The notes under the pieces are model-generated. The model was not told where the DNA came from, did no database searches, and saw only the letters and a list, made by a program, of their open reading frames with translations. Positions 19,101-27,706 of a stretch of DNA of 64,000 bases are shown piece by piece (within the stretch, counting starts at the first letter, position 1; each line of letters opens with the position of its first letter). Both the position numbers and the translations under genes were made by a program. The DNA comes from Amycolatopsis alba DSM 44262 (lineage in GTDB: Bacteria > Actinomycetota > Actinomycetes > Mycobacteriales > Pseudonocardiaceae): positions 8,021,605-8,085,604 of the forward strand of contig NZ_KB913032.1 of the NCBI RefSeq assembly GCF_000384215.1. The letters run 5' to 3'.

Positions 19101-22100
19101 CGCCCGCGAGCGCGCTGTCGAAGTCCGTGGTCGCGGCGACCGCCGTGGCGGGTACGCGCAGCGGATGCTCGACGGTGAACCAGCCGACGGTACGGGACAG
19201 GTCCAGGCCGTCCTGATCCCGGCCGTGCCCTTCCAGCGACACGGTTTCGGCCTCGACCGGAGCGTCCCGCCACGAGCGCAGCGCGAGCACGAGCGCGGCG
19301 AGCAGGACGTCGTCCGGCCCGGCACGGTAAGCCGCGGGCAGGCCGGTGAGCACCGCTTCGGTCTGTTCCGGCGAGGCGATCGTCGTCGAACGCCGCGCGG
19401 TCGCGACCGTGTCGATGGCCCGGTCGAGCGGCCGGTGGCCGAGACGCGGACCGGCGAGCGCGCCACGCCAGTGGTCGAGTTCGCCGCGACGGGCGCCGGA
19501 AGTCCCTTGCTCGGCAAGGAGAAGCGCGTGCCGCCGCCACGACGTCCCGACCGGTTCGAGCGGTTCGCCCGCGCAGGCGGCGCGCAGGTCCGGCAGGAGG
19601 ACCCGCCAGGAGACGCCGTCGATCGCCAGGTGGTGGATCACGAGGACGAGGTGGTCGGGGAGCAGCGCGACCTTGAGCACTCCGGCCCGGAGGTCCAGCG
19701 AAGCCGCGAGTTCCGCCGCGACCCCGGCCGGGTCCCCGGTGGTTTCGATGACCACGTCGGACGCCTTCACGGCCCCGCGCTCACGGACACGCAATTCGCC
19801 CTCTGAATGCAGGCGCAGGACGTCGTGGTGGTCCAGCAGCGTTTGGACGCCCTCGATCAGCAGGTGGGGCGGAAGATCCTCGTCGAGGCGGATCGCGGTC
19901 CACTGCGTGTAGCCGTCGACCGTCGCGACGTCCGGATGCGGGTCGAGCAGGGCGCGGACGATCGGCGGGGCCGGAACCACGCCGACGGGCTCGTCCGGCG
20001 GAGCCGCCGGACCGCCGATCTCGGCGCTGGACGCGGCCAGCGCCTCGAAACTGCGGCGGGCCAGCAGATCACGGGGCCGCAGGTCGAGGCCGTGGGCGCG
20101 CAGCCTGCTGCTGACGCTGATCGCGGTGATGCTGTCGCCGCCGAGCGCGAAGAAGTCGTCGTCGACGGCGACCTCGTCGACGCCGATCACCTCGGCGATG
20201 GTCGCGCACAGCAGTCGCTCGCGGTCGGTGGCCGCGGTCCGGCCTGCCGCCGCGCGCGGGGCGGGCAGCGCGGCCCGGTCGATCTTCCCGTTGGAGGTCA
20301 AGGGAAGCGCGTCGAGCACGACCACGGCGGCGGGCACGAGATGCTCCGGCACCCGCCCGGCGAGCTCCGCGCGGACGTCCTCCGGGACGACCTCCCCGAC
20401 GACATAGCCGACGAGCCTCGGTCCGCGCACGGCGGCGGCCGCCGCGCGCACGCCGGGGACAGTGGCCAGCGCGGCCTCGACCTCGCCGAGTTCGACGCGG
20501 TGGCCGCGCACCTTCACCTGGCCGTCGCGGCGGCCCAGATACTCCAGCCCGCGGCCGGGCACCCAGCGGACGAGGTCCCCGGTGCGGTACATCCGGTCGC
20601 CGGGCGCGCCGAACGGGTCGGCGACGAACCGCTCGGCGGTCGCGGCGGGGCGGCCGAGGTAGCCGCGCGCCAGATGTGGTCCGGCGAGGTACAGCTCACC
20701 CGGTGATCCTGCGGGCGCCGGCCGCAGAGCGGCGTCGAGGACCCGCACCGCCGTGCCGGGTACCGCGGTCCCGATGGTCGGTTCCCCGTCGTCCAGCCAG
20801 GATCCGGCACCGTCCACAGTGGCCTCGGTGGGGCCGTACATGTTGCGGGCACGGACACCGGACCCGGCGACGCGGCGCCACAACGCGGGCGGCGTCGCTT
20901 CGCCGCCGAGGACGAGCAACGCGGGCCGATCCGGCCCTTCGAGCAGTCCGGCGTCAACCAGCGGCGCGGCCATCGAAGGCGTGGTGTCGACGACGTCGAT
21001 CCGGTCGCGGGCGAACGCGGCCAGCAGTTCGTCGGCGTCACGCGCGACGTCGGTGCCGTAGACGTGGAGTTCGTGCCCGAACAGCAGCCACATCAGCTGA
21101 TCGAGCGCGGAATCGAAGGCGAACGAGTACGTGTGCGCGACCCGCAGCCGCCTGCCTGCCGCGCGTTCGGTCTCGGCGACCGTCGTCGCGCGGTGATGAC
21201 GCAGCAGCGTGGCCAGCCCGCCGACCCGGCCGAGGACGCCCTTGGGACGGCCTGTCGAACCGGAGGTGAAGATGACGTACGCGAGATGGTCCGGACGACG
21301 GGAGATCTCCAGCGGCGAAGAGTCCAGTGTGGACAGGTCGGTTTCGCCGAGCAGCAACTGCGGGCCCGGCACGATCTCCGGGTCATGGGCCACGGTGAGC
21401 ACGGCACCGGCTTCGGCGGCGAGTTCCCGCAGCCGTTCGACGGGATGGGCGAGATCCAGCGGCAAGAACGCGGCCCCGGCGTCGAGCACCGCCAGCAGGG
21501 CGACGACGAGATCCGCCGACCGCGGCAAAGCCAGCGCGACGACGTCATCGGGCCCGATTCCGCGGTCCCGCAGCGCCCGCGCGAGCCGGTGCACGCGCGT
21601 GACGAGTTCACCGCCGGTCAGCCGGTCCTCACCGGACACCAGAGCGGTCTGTCCGGGATCGAGCCGAGCGAGAAGTTCAGGCACGTCAAGGAGTTCCCCG
21701 TCCGGAGCCGGAGTGGACCACGCCGCCAAGAGCGTGTCCCGCTCCCCCGCCGGGACCAGATCCGCACCGCCGACGACCGGACCGTCCGGTTCGGTCAGCG
21801 CGGTGATCAGGCAGCGCAGCGCGGTCAGCTTGGCGTCGACGGCGGCCTGGTCGTGGGTCCGTGCGTCGACCTCGAAGCCGAGCAGCAGTCCGCCGTCGGA
21901 GGTCGGGAGCACGGACAGGCCCATGTCCTCGGGCGGCCCGCCCGCGACGTTGCGCATGACGCCGGGCGAGCCCGCGAAGTCGAGCTTCAGGTCGAACGCC
22001 TTGAGGTTGATGCCGCGGCCGTGCAGCAGCGCCCCGGCGCCGGGCACCGCGAGATCCTGCGGCAGATCCTCACCGCGATAACGCTGATGCGAGCGCATCT

Positions 22101-23049
22101 CCTTGAGCGCACCCGCGACCCGCGCGGTCAGCCCGGCGCCCGAGTCCTCCGGGAGCACCGTGACCCGCAGCGGCAGCACGTTGACCGCCATCGCCGGGGT
22201 CCGCAGCGCCGCGCCTTCGCGGCACATCAGCGGCATCGCGAACACGACGTCGGTCCAGCCGAGCACGCGGTGCAGGAACGCGGCGTAGCAGGCGATCAGC
22301 GCGTCGCCCCAGGTCGTCCCGGCGCGTTTGCCCAGCTCACGCAGGCGTGCCACGTCCGAAGCGGGCAGGACCGAGCGCGCGGTCACCGTGCTCTCGGGCG
22401 GGCCTGACGCGCTGCCGCCGTCGTCGAGGTCCGGCAGCGGCGTGAACCGCTCCCGCCAGTACTCGCGGTCCTGCCGGAACCGGTCGCTCTCACGGTATTC
22501 GCGGTCGGCCTCGACCAGATCGGTGAACCGGGCGAACGTCGAGGGCGGCACATCCTTGCCATGGACCGAGGCGGTGTAGCGGGCCGCGGTCCGGCGCGCG
22601 AGCATCGCCGCGGTGTAGCCGTCGAACACCAGATGGTGCCCGAGCTGGGTGAACCACACCCGCGATTCCGAGAGCCGCAGCACGAGATGGGCGAACAACG
22701 GCCGGTCCAGCATGCCGCGGCACGCCTCGGCGACCCGGCGCCGTTCGGCCGCCACCCGCGCGTGCGCCGCGCTCTCCGGATCGGTCTCGCCACGGAGATC
22801 CACGACGTCCGGCGCGGGCACCGGTTCCTCGGACACCAGCTGACGAGGGCCGTCCGGGGTCTCGAAGACCCGCAGCCGCAGGCTGTCGGCCTCCTCCGCG
22901 GTCGCCCGGATCGCCTCGGCCAGCGCGGCGAGGTCGACCGGCCGGTCTCCGTCGATCTCGACGACGTCACCGACGACGTAGTACGGCGAGTCGGGTTCGA
23001 GCCGCTGCGCGGTCCAGATGCCCAGCTGGGCTCCGGTGAGATTCAGCAT
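13102..23049 (-). CDS. two-module siderophore NRPS, C-A-T-E-C-A-T-E-C, no thioesterase
   Basis: A 3315-residue assembly-line enzyme. In order: C1 (about 1-430, HHLVFDG at 138-144), A1 (455-930, FTSGSTGRPKG), T1 (GGDS, Ser973), E1 (1020-1450, HHLAIDG at 1139-1145, EGHGR at 1273), C2 (1480-1905, HHALLDG at 1614-1620), A2 (1925-2400), T2 (Ser2445), E2 (2490-2910, HHLVADA at 2621, ESHGR) and C3 (2918-3315, HHLLSDG at 3039-3045). C1 should accept DHB from the free ArCP. Ten-residue codes read against GrsA: A1 D-S-D-D-V-G-M-V-D-K, acidic at two pocket positions, suggesting Arg, Orn or Lys; A2 D-V-W-N-V-G-A-I-N-K, unclear but polar. Both residues should become D. There is no TE; C3 may release by condensing with a free amine or by oligomerisation/cyclisation. 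The ATG overlaps the ABC ATPase end by 7 bases. Confidence 0.92.
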   Translation of the reverse strand: MLNLTGAQLGIWTAQRLEPDSPYYVVGDVVEIDGDRPVDLAALAEAIRATAEEADSLRLRVFETPDGPRQLVSEEPVPAPDVVDLRGETDPESAAHARVAAERRRVAEACRGMLDRPLFAHLVLRLSESRVWFTQLGHHLVFDGYTAAMLARRTAARYTASVHGKDVPPSTFARFTDLVEADREYRESDRFRQDREYWRERFTPLPDLDDGGSASGPPESTVTARSVLPASDVARLRELGKRAGTTWGDALIACYAAFLHRVLGWTDVVFAMPLMCREGAALRTPAMAVNVLPLRVTVLPEDSGAGLTARVAGALKEMRSHQRYRGEDLPQDLAVPGAGALLHGRGINLKAFDLKLDFAGSPGVMRNVAGGPPEDMGLSVLPTSDGGLLLGFEVDARTHDQAAVDAKLTALRCLITALTEPDGPVVGGADLVPAGERDTLLAAWSTPAPDGELLDVPELLARLDPGQTALVSGEDRLTGGELVTRVHRLARALRDRGIGPDDVVALALPRSADLVVALLAVLDAGAAFLPLDLAHPVERLRELAAEAGAVLTVAHDPEIVPGPQLLLGETDLSTLDSSPLEISRRPDHLAYVIFTSGSTGRPKGVLGRVGGLATLLRHHRATTVAETERAAGRRLRVAHTYSFAFDSALDQLMWLLFGHELHVYGTDVARDADELLAAFARDRIDVVDTTPSMAAPLVDAGLLEGPDRPALLVLGGEATPPALWRRVAGSGVRARNMYGPTEATVDGAGSWLDDGEPTIGTAVPGTAVRVLDAALRPAPAGSPGELYLAGPHLARGYLGRPAATAERFVADPFGAPGDRMYRTGDLVRWVPGRGLEYLGRRDGQVKVRGHRVELGEVEAALATVPGVRAAAAAVRGPRLVGYVVGEVVPEDVRAELAGRVPEHLVPAAVVVLDALPLTSNGKIDRAALPAPRAAAGRTAATDRERLLCATIAEVIGVDEVAVDDDFFALGGDSITAISVSSRLRAHGLDLRPRDLLARRSFEALAASSAEIGGPAAPPDEPVGVVPAPPIVRALLDPHPDVATVDGYTQWTAIRLDEDLPPHLLIEGVQTLLDHHDVLRLHSEGELRVRERGAVKASDVVIETTGDPAGVAAELAASLDLRAGVLKVALLPDHLVLVIHHLAIDGVSWRVLLPDLRAACAGEPLEPVGTSWRRHALLLAEQGTSGARRGELDHWRGALAGPRLGHRPLDRAIDTVATARRSTTIASPEQTEAVLTGLPAAYRAGPDDVLLAALVLALRSWRDAPVEAETVSLEGHGRDQDGLDLSRTVGWFTVEHPLRVPATAVAATTDFDSALAGGDAAGKLLRAAKEAKRAVPDGVGFGVLRYLDPLTRDELGAVPPPDVVLNYLGRFAALPGTGWRLPDEDPFAVTEPDAKSLEQVLALNCFVREDGRPRLAVEWTAASAVLPSESVEALQEAWSRALEALAAHAARIGPDGGGLTPSDLPLVGLGQADIDALERQGRVEGVLPATPLQTGLSFHTLARGTEDTDVYVVQAVTLLSGALDADRMREAAAEVLRRHPALRVHLHTTDAGEVVQVVPADVTLDWRFARVSPEEVVAECRAELASPFDPATPPLIRFLLLTLGPDEHRLVLTNHHALLDGWSMPLVGRTLLATYAELGGGPAAPVAPPLSEYHRVLGERDPDAALEAWREALSGLDEGTRLAPASLESTVERPERVTVALGGEFSDRLRAFARERGITPTTVFQTAWGVLLARLTGRRDVVFGCPVSGRPADVTGVERMIGQLGSTIPVRVRFDAADTAVTVLERVHTESVRLTDHHHAGLPDIQRAAGVGDLFDTMLVMENFPLSSRARTTLAPGLDLVGVDITDATHYPLTVIVLPGGEFTVGLGYQPQAFTRDEAESYGRWLRAVLHEIVTDPARPVSRLRALDAEEERAMLRLGEGPEPRRERGGMLEEFGRWVRETPDAEAVVCRDRSLTYAELDRRANRLANTLIDAGVKPQDPVAVLLRRDVDLVVALFGVIKAGAVHVPMDPDYPADRLAYMLGDIKPAAVVSTSDVDDLPVVDPDDLSIEDTDPSVRLGEDALAYVIYTSGTTGKPKGVAVPHRGVPSLIALQEDIVGIGTAERYLHFASTSFDVAFWQFMLPLLSGGTSVIAPEEVRVSGDDLLAYAAEHRVTGLNLLPSFLSAMPDDATVDPDVFFVVGAERLDPELARRWGNRRALFNAYGPTEVTINSVTWHYDPADPGPLPIGRPDPEVRAYVLDGGLLPVGTNVTGELYLAGPKLAQGYVGRAALTAERFVADPFGPPGERMYRTGDLVRWRPDGQIVFLGRADHQVKLRGFRIELGEIETALTAHDDVRASAVIVREDRLVAYVVPVDGAEPDPVTLREYLAAELPAYMVPTAFVPLDRLPLGPSGKLDRAALPVPEARSDGGREPATPAETVLLRVVRELLGPDVGLDDGFLDAGGDSIASLRVVSRARREGLHLTARDVFEGGTVAGIAARCGEPERSEEVHAVGDAPLTPIMRDLLARAGKAADGFCQWVEICVPSADDVPRWRSVLDAVLARHDVLRAHLVEDALRVPDVGAVTSADVLTTVRVSDNPRAVLDAQAEQIVARMDPRTGPLLRAVLVEVGDERPGRLLLVAHHLVADAVTWRVLLDDVEQAFHGNTLPRRGQSFLGWARSLRAAASHREDEMPYWRGVAAAPVTTLGRTRLDPARDTVATARHHRIDLGADTTHAVLTALPTAYRTGPDTVLLTALSRAVAAWRGTGADLLVAVESHGRPGHTPDFAGTVDLAQTAGWFTAVHPARIVPPAGPLPDALRAVRDHLRAAGDGLGHGILGAPGPRPEIAWNYLGRFPAAPVTETPWQRPPDADPLGSGGGGGMPLPHALTVNAMVPDGGTLGVRFTWPSALFTEDEIAVLGEHFRRELDELAADVPGPGEVLPLTPLQEVILRESRAAEEDPYPVQAAFTLSGDLDIEALRAAATALVRRQPNLGAVFPPSHEVQVIPAEPQAGFRVRDVSEVDSALDEELAEPFDLAGGPLWRVTVLRQGPSRQTLVLTSHHLLSDGWSAPRILGELFALYAGKPLPEPVPPSRYTRLLAAADHAADIRAWRSELDGLPEGDHLPRADGGTEPALFTVDGPLVAELTRLGVARGLTVNTLLQGAWAAVLAAHAGRTDVSFGVMTSNRTSDVDGVEEIIGLLANSVPVRARFTGTVAGMLADLQSRQRAMAGHHRIGLPELASLAGRERLFDSLLVFETYPVDPAKLREPAPGLTVTGTRFRERTHHPVSVTVVPGEDGWEGVLYAGDARPLADDLVRFLRDLPSWLDGDAAGFVGER

Positions 23050-23819
23050 GAAGGCACCACCATCGGGGTTCCGGTCACCGGGTCGGGCACGACGACGCTG
23101 GGGAGATCGAAGACCTCCTTCATCAGCTCCGCGTCGACGATGTCGGCGGGCGCGCCTTCGGCGACGATCCGGCCGTCCCGCAGCGCGACGAGGTGGTCGG
23201 CGTACCGACAGGCCTGGTTGATGTCGTGCAGGACGGCGATCACCGTGCGGCCCTCGTCGCGCAGCCGCGCCAGCAGGTTCAGCAGCTGGTACTGGTGCGC
23301 GATGTCGAGGAACGACGTCGGTTCGTCGAGCAGCAGGTACGGCGTCTTCTGCGCCAGCACCAGCGCCACCCACACGCGCTGACGCTGTCCGCCGGAGAGT
23401 TCCTGGACCGGCCGGTCGGCCAGCCCCGCCACCCCGGCGGCGGTCATCGCCTCGATCACCGCGCGTTCGTCCTCTTCGGACCACGACGCGAACAGCGACT
23501 GATGCGGGAACCGGCCGCGCGCGATCAGCTGCCGCACGCGGACGTCCTCCGGCGCGACCGGATCCTGCGGCAGGAAACCGAGTTCCCGCGCCAGACCCTT
23601 GCCGTGGAAGGAACCGACGTCCTTGCCGTCGAGCAGCACCTCGCCACCGGACGGCCGCAGCAGCCGGACGAACGCGCGCAGCAAGGTGGACTTGCCACAG
23701 GCGTTCGGTCCGACGACGGCGGTGAACGCGCGGTCGGGCACGTCGAGGCTCAGCCGGGTCGACACGATCCGGTCGCCGTAGCGCAGGGTCAGTTCCCGAG
23801 CGGTCAAGCGGGCACTCAT
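23043..23819 (-). CDS. ferric-siderophore ABC transporter ATP-binding protein
   Basis: A 258-residue FepC/FhuC-type ATPase driving ferric-siderophore uptake. Walker A VGPNACGKST (about 36-45), Q loop LPQDPVAPEDV, signature LSGGQRQRVW, Walker B YLLLDEPTSFLD and switch His in VLHDINQA are all intact. It begins inside the permease end (ATGA overlap) and ends 7 bases into the NRPS gene. Note Ala in place of the usual Gly in Walker A, a common variation in this subfamily. Confidence 0.93.
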   Translation of the reverse strand: MSARLTARELTLRYGDRIVSTRLSLDVPDRAFTAVVGPNACGKSTLLRAFVRLLRPSGGEVLLDGKDVGSFHGKGLARELGFLPQDPVAPEDVRVRQLIARGRFPHQSLFASWSEEDERAVIEAMTAAGVAGLADRPVQELSGGQRQRVWVALVLAQKTPYLLLDEPTSFLDIAHQYQLLNLLARLRDEGRTVIAVLHDINQACRYADHLVALRDGRIVAEGAPADIVDAELMKEVFDLPSVVVPDPVTGTPMVVPSC

Positions 23820-24838
23820 GTGCGCCGCACCTCCTTGGTGAGCAGCCAGATCAGGTAGCCGCCGCCGATCACGGTGCTGACCACACCGACCGGCAGCGCT
23901 TCCGGCGCGAGCAGCATCTGGGCGGCCAGGTCGGCACCGGTCAGCAGGACGGCGCCGGTGAGGGCGGCGGGCAGCAGCGCGATACCGGGCGTGCGGGCCA
24001 GCCGCCGCCCGATCTGCGGGGCCGCCAGCGCGATGAACGCGATCGGACCGGCGACGGCGGTGACCGTGGCCGTGCAGCCGACCCCGATCAGCACCAGCAC
24101 CAGCCGCAGCCGGTCCCAGCGGACACCGGTGGTGACCGCCAGTTCGCCGCCGAGCGCGGCCTGGTGCAGCGCCGGTGCCCTGGTGAACAGCACGATGAAC
24201 AGCACCGCGAGCACCCCGAACGGGATGGCGACGTCGTCCCAGCCGACCCCGTTGAGGGAACCGGCGTTCCAGCCGACGGCCGCGATCGCGATCTCGAGTT
24301 CGGCGCGCAGCACGATCCACGAGTTGAACGCGGTCAGCATCGCGTTGATCGCGATCCCGATGACGATCAGCCGCAGCCCGGACAGTCCGCCGCCGAGCGA
24401 CAGCGCGTACACGACGGCCGCCGTGATCACCCCGCCCAGCACCGAACCGATCGTCAGCTGCGTCGACGTCCCCGAAAGCACGGTGATCGCGAACAGCGCG
24501 CCGGTGTAGGCACCGGCGTCGAGGCCGATCACGTCCGGGCTGCCGAGCGGATTGCGGGTGATGTTCTGGAAGATCGCGCCGGCCAGCCCGAGCGCGGCGC
24601 CGAACACGAGCCCGGCGAGAACCCTTGGCAGGCGCCATTCGCGGATGACCACACCGGGGCCGCCACCGGAACCGGTGAGCGCGGCGAACACGCGGGCGGG
24701 ACTCGCCCACGCCGCGCCGTAACAGAGCCCGAGCAGGGTCAGCCCGGCGATGACAACGAGCATCGCCAGGAGGAACCAGAGGGTGCGGCGTTCGAGCCGG
24801 GCGGAGAACCGCCCGCGCCGCAGGATCACAGTGCTCAC
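23816..24838 (-). CDS. FecCD-family siderophore permease (second subunit)
   Basis: A 340-residue inner-membrane permease with about nine helices. FecCD motifs include WRLPRVLAGLVFGAALGLAG, NPLGSPDVIGLDAGAYTGA and GPIAFIALAAPQIGRRLA, the last near the cytoplasmic coupling helix. The GTG start overlaps the preceding permease stop (GTGA) and the end overlaps the ATPase start (ATGA). It pairs with the other FecCD gene to form the heterodimeric channel. Confidence 0.92.
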   Translation of the reverse strand: MSTVILRRGRFSARLERRTLWFLLAMLVVIAGLTLLGLCYGAAWASPARVFAALTGSGGGPGVVIREWRLPRVLAGLVFGAALGLAGAIFQNITRNPLGSPDVIGLDAGAYTGALFAITVLSGTSTQLTIGSVLGGVITAAVVYALSLGGGLSGLRLIVIGIAINAMLTAFNSWIVLRAELEIAIAAVGWNAGSLNGVGWDDVAIPFGVLAVLFIVLFTRAPALHQAALGGELAVTTGVRWDRLRLVLVLIGVGCTATVTAVAGPIAFIALAAPQIGRRLARTPGIALLPAALTGAVLLTGADLAAQMLLAPEALPVGVVSTVIGGGYLIWLLTKEVRRT

Positions 24839-25818
24839 AGCGGCGCCGCCCCGTATTTGCGGACGGCCCAGATCAGCACCGGGCCGCCGAGGAACGCGGT
24901 CACGATCGCGACCGGGACCTCACCGGTCGGCAGCAGGACACGGGAGCCGACGTCCGCGGCCAGCATCAGCACCGGGCCCAGCAGCGCGGCGAACGCGATC
25001 AGCCACGGGATCGACGCACCCGCGACCCGCCGTGCCAGATGCGGCACGATCAGCCCGACGAACAGGATCGGCCCGGCCAGCGCGGTGGCCGCGCCCGCCA
25101 TCAGCGTGATCAGCAGCAGGGTGATCGTCCGGACGCGGGCGACGTTCGCGCCGAGCGTGTGCGCGACCGTCTCGCCGAGCGCGATCGCGTTCAGCTGACG
25201 GCTCACCGCGAACGCGCCCAGCAGGGACAGGCCGATGATGATCAGCGGGACCGTCGTCGGCGCCTGTTCACGGCCCGCGAGCGAACCCACCGACCAGAAC
25301 CGGTAGACGTCGAAGGTGTCCGGGAACAGCAGCCGCAGGCCGAGGGTGAGGCCCAGCAGCACGGCGCTCAGCGCGGTCCCGGCGAGGACCAGCCGCAACG
25401 GCGACCGGCTGCCGACCGCGTACACCAGCGCCGAAGCGCCGAGCGCACCCACCACCGCCAGGCCCAGTTCGGCGGGCGCCGACGCGGCCAAGCCGAACGC
25501 CGAGCCCACCGCGATGGCGAACCCGGCCCCGGCGGTCACGCCGAGCACTCCGGGTTCGGCCAGGGCGTTGCGCGACAGGGCCTGCACGAGCACGCCGCCG
25601 ACGGCCAGCGCCGCGCCGACCCCGATCGCGAGCACCGCCCTCGGCATCCGGATGTCCAGGACCACCGCCCGGTCACTCGGATTCCCGTCGCCCAGCAGGG
25701 CGCGCACGACCTCGCCGGGGGCGATGGCGTGCGCGCCGATGCCGACGCTCAGCACGGCGACCACGACGAGCCCGAGCAGTGCGGCGCCGAGCAGCGCGGA
25801 CCGCCCGGTGGTGGTCAC
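24835..25818 (-). CDS. FecCD-family siderophore permease (first subunit)
   Basis: A 327-residue permease with the FecCD signatures DIRMPRAVLAIGVGAALAVGG, NALAEPGVLGVTAGAGFAIA and GPILFVGLIVPHLARRVAG. GTG 25818 is chosen because it overlaps the binding-protein stop as GTGA, the pattern used throughout this operon, and gives a normal FecCD N-terminus; a longer upstream reading would be antiparallel coding noise. It works with the second permease and the ATPase. Confidence 0.92.
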   Translation of the reverse strand: MTTTGRSALLGAALLGLVVVAVLSVGIGAHAIAPGEVVRALLGDGNPSDRAVVLDIRMPRAVLAIGVGAALAVGGVLVQALSRNALAEPGVLGVTAGAGFAIAVGSAFGLAASAPAELGLAVVGALGASALVYAVGSRSPLRLVLAGTALSAVLLGLTLGLRLLFPDTFDVYRFWSVGSLAGREQAPTTVPLIIIGLSLLGAFAVSRQLNAIALGETVAHTLGANVARVRTITLLLITLMAGAATALAGPILFVGLIVPHLARRVAGASIPWLIAFAALLGPVLMLAADVGSRVLLPTGEVPVAIVTAFLGGPVLIWAVRKYGAAPL

Positions 25819-26819
25819 TTCTTGAGCAGCGGCGCGAACGCCTGGTCGACGGCGTCCAAAGTGGACGTCGCGGCCCGGTAGGTGGCTGCCTCGGTGTAGC
25901 GGAACGGGTAGACCTTGCCCGCCTTCACCGCGGGGAGTTCCTTCCACAGCGGCGAGTCGAGGACGTACTTGACCGGCGCGGGCACGGAACCGTCGGCGCT
26001 GACCGAGTAGGTGATCGCGTCGGCCTGCGCGAACGCCGTCGACAGCTCTTCGATCGACGGGTACTCGCTGACGTCCTTGGAGCCGCCGCCCTTGACCTTG
26101 ACCTGGCCGTAGTAGGTGGCGCCGAGGTCCTGTGCGATGTTGGTGCCCCAGGAACCGTTGAACTCGCGCTGGAAATTGCCCTTGGCGACCTCGCCGTAGG
26201 CACCGACGTGGCCCAGCTTCAGCTGCGGCAGCACGGCCTTGTACTTCTCGGCCAGCCCCTTGGCCTTGGTGTCGTACGCGGTCTTGATCGCGTCGAACCC
26301 GGTGGCCGCACCGGCGGCGTCGGCCTGCTTGCGGGAAAGGTCACGCCACATCGACGGCACCGACGGGCCGATCGCCACGACCGGGGCGATCGCTTCGAGC
26401 CGCTTGATGTCGATGTCGGCGAGCACCGGCTTCGGCACGCCGATGACGATGAGGTCCGGATCCGCCTGCGCGATCGCCTCGTAGTTCGTCTCCGAAGCCG
26501 CCTCGCCCGCGACCTTCGCCAGCTCGTCGTACTTCTTGCGCTCCTGCTCGTTGAACAGCGGGATACCGCGCTTCCAGCTGGACACCCCGACCAGCGGCGC
26601 GCCCGCTTCGAGTAGCGCGGGCACGGCGTAGCCGGTGGCGATGACCCGCTTCGGCGAGACCGGGATGGTGATCTGGCCGTTGTCGGCCGCGAACACCCTG
26701 GTCTGGCCGCCTTCGGCCGCCTTGCCGTCTTCACCGGAGCCACAGGCGGTGGCCGCGGTCGCGACGGTCAGCGCGAGCGCGACCGCTCCGGCGAGTCGGC
26801 GAGTTCTTGTGGTGCGCAT
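25815..26819 (-). CDS. ferric-siderophore-binding lipoprotein
   Basis: A 334-residue FepB/FhuD-like solute-binding protein. Signal peptide with lipobox ATAC (Cys near residue 26), then two lobes with the typical segments SPKRVIATGYAVPALLEAGA, NYEAIAQADPDLIVIG and SIEELSTAFAQADAITYS. GAGGAA lies about 5 bases before the ATG. It should capture the ferric catecholate outside the membrane and pass it to the FecCD channel. A 32-base gap before it is the only clear non-overlapping junction inside the operon. Confidence 0.92.
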   Translation of the reverse strand: MRTTRTRRLAGAVALALTVATAATACGSGEDGKAAEGGQTRVFAADNGQITIPVSPKRVIATGYAVPALLEAGAPLVGVSSWKRGIPLFNEQERKKYDELAKVAGEAASETNYEAIAQADPDLIVIGVPKPVLADIDIKRLEAIAPVVAIGPSVPSMWRDLSRKQADAAGAATGFDAIKTAYDTKAKGLAEKYKAVLPQLKLGHVGAYGEVAKGNFQREFNGSWGTNIAQDLGATYYGQVKVKGGGSKDVSEYPSIEELSTAFAQADAITYSVSADGSVPAPVKYVLDSPLWKELPAVKAGKVYPFRYTEAATYRAATSTLDAVDQAFAPLLKK

Positions 26820-26851
26820 GGGTTTTCCTCGTTTTTTCGGTGGGGTGGGGA

Positions 26852-27706
26852 TCAGTGGTCGTGCTCGTCGTCGAAGTCCGAGACCCCGCGTTTCCAGTAC
26901 CCGGTCACGTCGTGGTCGTCCTTGCCGAGCCCGAGGTCGTTCTTGAGCCAGCGGCGCAGCGGTTTGATCTGTCCCGCCTCCCCCGCGACCCAGGCGTAGA
27001 GCCGTTCTCCGGCGGGGACTTCGATCGTCTGGACCGCGCGGGCGAGCACGTCGGAGACTCCCGGCGCGACGTCGCCCCGGTGCAGCCAGTGCACTTCGAC
27101 GTCTTCGGGCGCCGACAGCTCGATCTCTTCGCTCGCGTCGGTGACCTCGATGAACGCCCAGCCCGCAGCGGTGCGCGGCAGCTCTTCGAGCCACCGCGCT
27201 ATCGCGGGCAACGCGGTGAGGTCACCGGCGAGCAGGTAGCGGTCGTAGGTATGCGGCACGATCAGCCCGCCGGGCGGGCCCGCGACGTGCACCGGCGTGC
27301 CGGCGGTGACCTTCTCGGCCCAGTCCGAGCCAAGTCCGCCTTGGTGCAGCGCGACGTCGAGGTCGAGTTCGCCGGATTCCGGGTCGTACCGGCGGACCGT
27401 GTACTCACGTGACGTCGGCGACGGCTTCGGCCAGCGCAGCATGTCGCCGTCCTGCACCGGCAACCTCGGCTCGGCGTCCAGTTCGGGGAACAGGATCTTG
27501 ACGTGCTCGTCCGGCGAATGCGCCTCGAACCCCGCCGTCCCCGGCCCGCCGAGGGTGACGCGGAGCAGTCCGGACCCGATCATCTCGGTGCGCACGACTT
27601 CGGCCTGCCGGACGCGGATCGGGTACGGCACCTTCTCCGCGTGCTCGCCGACGCGAACCTCGGCGATGCGTTCGAGGTGCCGGTGGCGATGGTCGGCGCG
27701 GCTCAC
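26852..27706 (-). CDS. siderophore-interacting protein (FAD-binding ferric-siderophore reductase)
   Basis: A 284-residue ViuB/SIP-family flavoprotein that reduces the imported ferric siderophore to release iron. The FAD segment SREYTVRRYDPESGELDLDVA (about 110-130), the pyrophosphate-binding PVHVAGPPGG and the C-terminal YLLAGDLTALPAIARWLEELP are family hallmarks. GTG 27706 overlaps the carrier-protein stop (GTGA); the longer reading is shadow. The acidic, His-containing tail (DFDDEHDH) is a small oddity. Confidence 0.9.
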   Translation of the reverse strand: MSRADHRHRHLERIAEVRVGEHAEKVPYPIRVRQAEVVRTEMIGSGLLRVTLGGPGTAGFEAHSPDEHVKILFPELDAEPRLPVQDGDMLRWPKPSPTSREYTVRRYDPESGELDLDVALHQGGLGSDWAEKVTAGTPVHVAGPPGGLIVPHTYDRYLLAGDLTALPAIARWLEELPRTAAGWAFIEVTDASEEIELSAPEDVEVHWLHRGDVAPGVSDVLARAVQTIEVPAGERLYAWVAGEAGQIKPLRRWLKNDLGLGKDDHDVTGYWKRGVSDFDDEHDH

